Position numbers and translations under genes: made by a program. A model generated the notes under the pieces. It was not told the origin of the DNA. It saw only the letters and a list, made by a program, of their open reading frames with translations, and ran no database searches. A stretch of 64,000 nt of DNA from Rhodococcus sp. SMB37. GTDB taxonomy: Bacteria; Actinomycetota; Actinomycetes; Mycobacteriales; Mycobacteriaceae. The stretch lies in contig NZ_SLVY01000017.1 of assembly GCF_004345605.1 (NCBI RefSeq), forward strand, positions 1 to 64,000, written 5' to 3'. Of this stretch, positions 61,155-64,000 are shown piece by piece (position 1 is the first letter of the stretch; every line of letters begins with the position of its first letter).

Positions 61155-62381
61155 CTATCCGGACACGGTCGTATGCAGAAGCATGACGTTGTAATCGCTC
61201 CAGCGTGAGGCTGTGAAATAGAGGTCGTCGCCGGTCGACCACGGGTGGATGAACGGGGCGTAGATCCCTCCGAGCCGATCCCGCGCCACGATTTGCCGCG
61301 GTTCGCTCCACGGGCCCTCGGGCGACGGGCTGGTTCGCAGGTCGATCCCGCCGGTCACGTCGTTGCCGTAGACCATGACGAACTGGTCACCGGTGAAGTG
61401 CACCGACAGCTCCCCGACCGTCCCCGGGATGATCGGAACCGCACGGTCGACGTCACCGGGAATCCAGCCGTCGGCGGTCCAGTATTCATATGCGGTGAGG
61501 TCGAGAATCCGATGCTCGGGAACACGGGAGAGGAATGCCGCGCCGAACCTCCCCTGCGGTGTCCCGAAGTCGTAGAGATAACCGTCGTGGCGCACGTACG
61601 CGTGCTGCTGGAAATTCGCGTTGCCCATCGACAACTGCTGGACACCCGGAATATCTAGGGGAACGTTCAGCCTCGCGGTGGCCGGGTCGACATGCCAGGT
61701 CTCGCCGTTGTCGACGGAGGTGCCGATCATGGAGGCGTTGGTCCACCATTCGCCGTGGTCTCCCCAGGCCCGCACCGACATGAAGTTGATGTACTGCACC
61801 CCGTCGACGGCGATCCCCGCAGTGGGAATCACGGTCTTCTCGATCCCTTCGATACCGAGCGCCCCCACGAGCTCGCGGGAGAAACCGGGAGCGTGGGCAT
61901 CCACCGGCGAACCGGCATGGATGTCGCCGGGAACCGGATCGGGAACGTCGATCCCGTCGGTCAGGTCTGTGTCCGCACTGCGCATGAGGACGTTGTGCCG
62001 CCATTCCTCACCCGGGGCGGCGCAGTCTCCGAAGGTGTCGCCGAAGGCCATGAGGATTCTGCGATCCGGCTCGGCTGCACCGTTGTCCCACATGATGGCC
62101 AGGTCTGTGCCCGAGACGGAGAACCGCGCATCGGTCCGGTTGTCGCTGCGCGGCCCTGTGACCCACGCGACGGTCCGCGTAGGCCCGGGCCCCGGATCCG
62201 GGAGCAGGTCCTTCGGCGCATCGGGCAGGAAATCGAAACTGCCGCCGCTGCCGAGCCCGCTACTACTGGGACTTTCGTGGCCGCATGGCTCGGCACCGGC
62301 TTGCGCTGCAAGCGGCACCGTCCCAGCCAGCGCGAGGACAAGGGCGCAGCCCCCGACGGCTGCCGTCCTCAAAGACTGCAT
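61155..62381 (-). CDS. Secreted DUF4185 protein, possible GH183 D-arabinanase
   Basis: 408 aa from ATG 62381 (AAGGGG upstream). Signal peptide (AAVGGCALVLALAGTVPLAAQAGA) and a Ser/Gly-rich linker. The body shows five-bladed-propeller-like repeats: MAFGDTFGDCAAPG, WTNASMIGTSVDNGETWHVD, FMSVRAWGDHGEWW, YAPFIHPWSTGDDLYF. DUF4185 members from mycobacteria were recently shown to cut D-arabinan of arabinogalactan and LAM (GH183). Whether this one is an active glycosidase is untested. Confidence 0.75.
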   Translation of the reverse strand: MQSLRTAAVGGCALVLALAGTVPLAAQAGAEPCGHESPSSSGLGSGGSFDFLPDAPKDLLPDPGPGPTRTVAWVTGPRSDNRTDARFSVSGTDLAIMWDNGAAEPDRRILMAFGDTFGDCAAPGEEWRHNVLMRSADTDLTDGIDVPDPVPGDIHAGSPVDAHAPGFSRELVGALGIEGIEKTVIPTAGIAVDGVQYINFMSVRAWGDHGEWWTNASMIGTSVDNGETWHVDPATARLNVPLDIPGVQQLSMGNANFQQHAYVRHDGYLYDFGTPQGRFGAAFLSRVPEHRILDLTAYEYWTADGWIPGDVDRAVPIIPGTVGELSVHFTGDQFVMVYGNDVTGGIDLRTSPSPEGPWSEPRQIVARDRLGGIYAPFIHPWSTGDDLYFTASRWSDYNVMLLHTTVSG

Positions 62382-62515
62382 GAAACACACCCCTTGCCAC
62401 TCGCCTGGTACCAGTGTGACTGGTGATACTCGAGTTCATCTCTGAGCACAATAAGGCGTCGAGGTGCGAACATGCGGGAAGCACTGATTGCGATCGGGTC
62501 ACGAACGCGCCGCGT
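62382..62515. other. Gap before DUF4185 gene
   Basis: 134 bp between the sigma gene stop and the DUF4185 start. It must hold the DUF4185 promoter on the minus strand; no clear boxes or hairpin found. Confidence 0.3.
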
Positions 62516-63547
62516 TCACACCCCACCTCCGGCGATGTCGATCTCGACGAGGCGTCGACGCAGCACTCGGGCGATCGATTCGTTGCTCGTCACGGCGAGC
62601 GCGGCACGATAGGCCTCGGCTGCCTCGCCGAATCGGCCGGCACGACGCAAAAGGTCGGCGCGAGCCGGCTCGTACAACCGGCGGAGCTCGGCTTTCTTCG
62701 GTACCGCAGCGAGCGCGTCGAGCCCCGCATCCCATCCATCACGGAACCCGAGCGCAACCGCCCGGTTGATCTCGACTACCGGTGAGTCGGTGAGCGCGAC
62801 CAGGCAGTCGTAGGCTGCGGCGATCACCGACCAGTCCGTGCGCTCCCACGACGGCGCGGTGGCGTGCACTGCCGCAATGACCGCCTGAGGTAGGTACTGC
62901 CCCGTCGAACCGGAAGCGCGATCGAGCGCGGCCAACCCCCGAGCGATGAAGTCCGCATCCCACTGCATTCGATCCTGATCTTCGAGCGGCAGCAGTTCCC
63001 CACTGCCGTCACGACGCACACCGCGCCGGCTGTCCAGGAGCAGCATGAGCGCAAGCAGCGCCCACGCTTCGTCCTCGTCCGGCATGAGCATGCACATGAG
63101 GTGGCCGAGTCGGATCGCCTCGTCGCACAGGTCCGAACGAATCGGGGAATCCCCCGCCGTCGCTGAATAACCCTCCGTGAACACGAGGTAGATACACGCC
63201 AGCACTTGCGGGACACGTTCCGGCAGAAGATGTTCGGCAGGGAGCCGAAGCGGGATCCCCGCATCCCGGATCTTGGCCTTCGCGCGAGTGAGTCGCCTCG
63301 TCACAGTCGATTCGGACTTCAGGAATGCGCGCGCGATCTCGGTCGCCGTGAGGCCGCACACCAGCCGCAGGGTCAGCGCGACCTGCGCATCGCGTGCAAG
63401 GGCCGGATGACAGCAGGTGAAGAGCAAGCCGAGCTCTTCGTCGCGCACCGCACCGACTTCCGCGTCCCCCGAGCGCGGCAGCGGTGTGAGAGCGATCGCC
63501 GCGGATTCCTTCCCGCTGCGTGCGGCCTCCCGACGCAACCGATCCAC
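62516..63547 (-). CDS. ECF42-type sigma factor, N-terminally truncated
   Basis: Frame of 343 codons from GTG 63547. Sigma-4 HTH (GLTATEIARAFLKSESTVTRRL) and the long TPR-like C-terminal domain (DUF6596: LVFTEGYSATAGD, LMPDEDEAWALLALMLLLDSRR, AELRRLYEPARADLLRRAGRFGEA) identify group ECF42. Sigma-2 homology can be read back only to about 63616 (SWPERGVPSSLGAWITAVARNRAVDRL); the usual first 45-50 residues with the -10-binding helices are missing, replaced by the DGPF gene in another frame. No ribosome site precedes GTG 63547. Probably a pseudogene unless expressed by frameshift. Confidence 0.7.
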   Translation of the reverse strand: MDRLRREAARSGKESAAIALTPLPRSGDAEVGAVRDEELGLLFTCCHPALARDAQVALTLRLVCGLTATEIARAFLKSESTVTRRLTRAKAKIRDAGIPLRLPAEHLLPERVPQVLACIYLVFTEGYSATAGDSPIRSDLCDEAIRLGHLMCMLMPDEDEAWALLALMLLLDSRRGVRRDGSGELLPLEDQDRMQWDADFIARGLAALDRASGSTGQYLPQAVIAAVHATAPSWERTDWSVIAAAYDCLVALTDSPVVEINRAVALGFRDGWDAGLDALAAVPKKAELRRLYEPARADLLRRAGRFGEAAEAYRAALAVTSNESIARVLRRRLVEIDIAGGGV

Positions 63548-63974
63548 TGCGCGGTTGCGGGCAACCGCGGTGATCCAGGCTCCCAGGCTCGAGGGGACGC
63601 CACGTTCCGGCCAACTCTTCCGACACGGTCCAGCTTTCCAGCGGCCACAGTTCGGTATAGCCCTCGTCCATACCGGGGATACGGCGCGTCAGGTCCAGCG
63701 CCGTATCGAGGTCGTCGGCCGCGAAGACGTAGAAACCACCGACCACCACCTCTGCCAGCTCGACGAAGGGGCCGTCCGTGATCAGCGGTGCACCATCCGA
63801 TCCGCGGATGGTCACCGCATCCGCCGACGGATACAGAGCAGCCCCGCCCACGATCGCCGAGCCCGCGTATTTCCCGAACTCGTCGTGGAGTGCGACCTCC
63901 GCGTCGAATTCGTCGGTTCCGGGTACGACCTCCGGCCCGATCTCCGGACCCACCAACAGCGCGAGAAAGTCCAT
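63009..63974 (-). CDS. DGPF (YCII-related) protein, stop lost by fusion
   Basis: From ATG 63974 (GAGAGG at 9 nt): MDFLALLVGPEIGPEVVP, then GSDGAPLITDGPFVELAEVV, the DGPF motif of YCII-related proteins that accompany ECF42 sigma factors. Homology covers only about the first 120 residues; the frame then runs without stop into the sigma gene in a wrong frame to 63009. A normal DGPF protein would end near 63600. An ATG at 63983 is also possible. Confidence 0.7.
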   Translation of the reverse strand: MDFLALLVGPEIGPEVVPGTDEFDAEVALHDEFGKYAGSAIVGGAALYPSADAVTIRGSDGAPLITDGPFVELAEVVVGGFYVFAADDLDTALDLTRRIPGMDEGYTELWPLESWTVSEELAGTWRPLEPGSLDHRGCPQPRSGSVASGGRTQREGIRGDRSHTAAALGGRGSRCGARRRARLALHLLSSGPCTRCAGRADPAAGVRPHGDRDRARIPEVRIDCDEATHSREGQDPGCGDPASAPCRTSSAGTCPASAGVYLPRVHGGLFSDGGGFPDSFGPVRRGDPTRPPHVHAHAGRGRSVGAACAHAAPGQPARCAS

Positions 63975-64000
63975 GATTGCCATCCTCTCGTGTCCGTGAG

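Overview
The window is high-GC actinobacterial chromosome with GTG starts, GTGA/ATGA stop-start overlaps and leaderless-type promoters. Content and order point to Mycobacteriales, most likely a Rhodococcus-like organism; the genus is an inference. From about 0.7 to 33.8 kb the order largely follows M. tuberculosis Rv3644c-Rv3683: holB, topA, Rv3647c-like, cspA, DECH-box helicase, Tad/Flp secretion genes, ssd/CpaE, HAD phosphatase, Ms1-like RNA locus, Rv3662c-like, acs, Rv3669-like, ephE, marP, CoA-type Nudix hydrolase, TlpA-like thioredoxin, nth, crp, MBL-fold hydrolase, RidA, DUF4177, two Get3/ArsA-like ATPases, whiB4, ponA2 and metallophosphoesterase. The adenylate cyclase (Rv3645), dpp operon and Rv3668c protease of M. 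tuberculosis are absent here. A TnpB-only IS605-type element (about 9.11-10.42 kb) has inserted into the first codons of a TadE-like gene. The shared order stops at a tRNA-Pro(CGG) near 33.9 kb. || The accessory part (34-58.7 kb) holds: an AraC regulator / VOC / deazaflavin nitroreductase-like / UvrA-like cluster; a LacI regulator divergent from a glutaryl-CoA dehydrogenase and class III CoA-transferase pair, with a clear promoter, a palindrome and 12-bp tandem repeats between them; a PhoX-like protein; a class II FAD cholesterol oxidase with a near-KstR operator; Dps; a furA-katA operon and a second catalase sharing one palindromic operator; a TetR-controlled group with a flavin monooxygenase, a ChoD-type GMC sterol oxidase and an acetoacetate-decarboxylase-like protein, divergent from a MaoC hydratase. 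|| The right end (58.7-64 kb) has the asd-ask operon, a secreted DUF4185 protein (possible GH183 D-arabinanase), and an ECF42-type sigma factor fused by apparent deletion to its DGPF/YCII partner gene. || Functional themes are envelope and secretion biology, acetate and sterol/acyl-CoA catabolism, and oxidative-stress defence. The observations most worth checking are the Ms1-like RNA, the IS insertion that may supply the start of the gene it broke, the shared catalase operator, the degenerate Fic protein, and the ECF42/DGPF junction. No CRISPR array, rRNA operon or prophage was seen.
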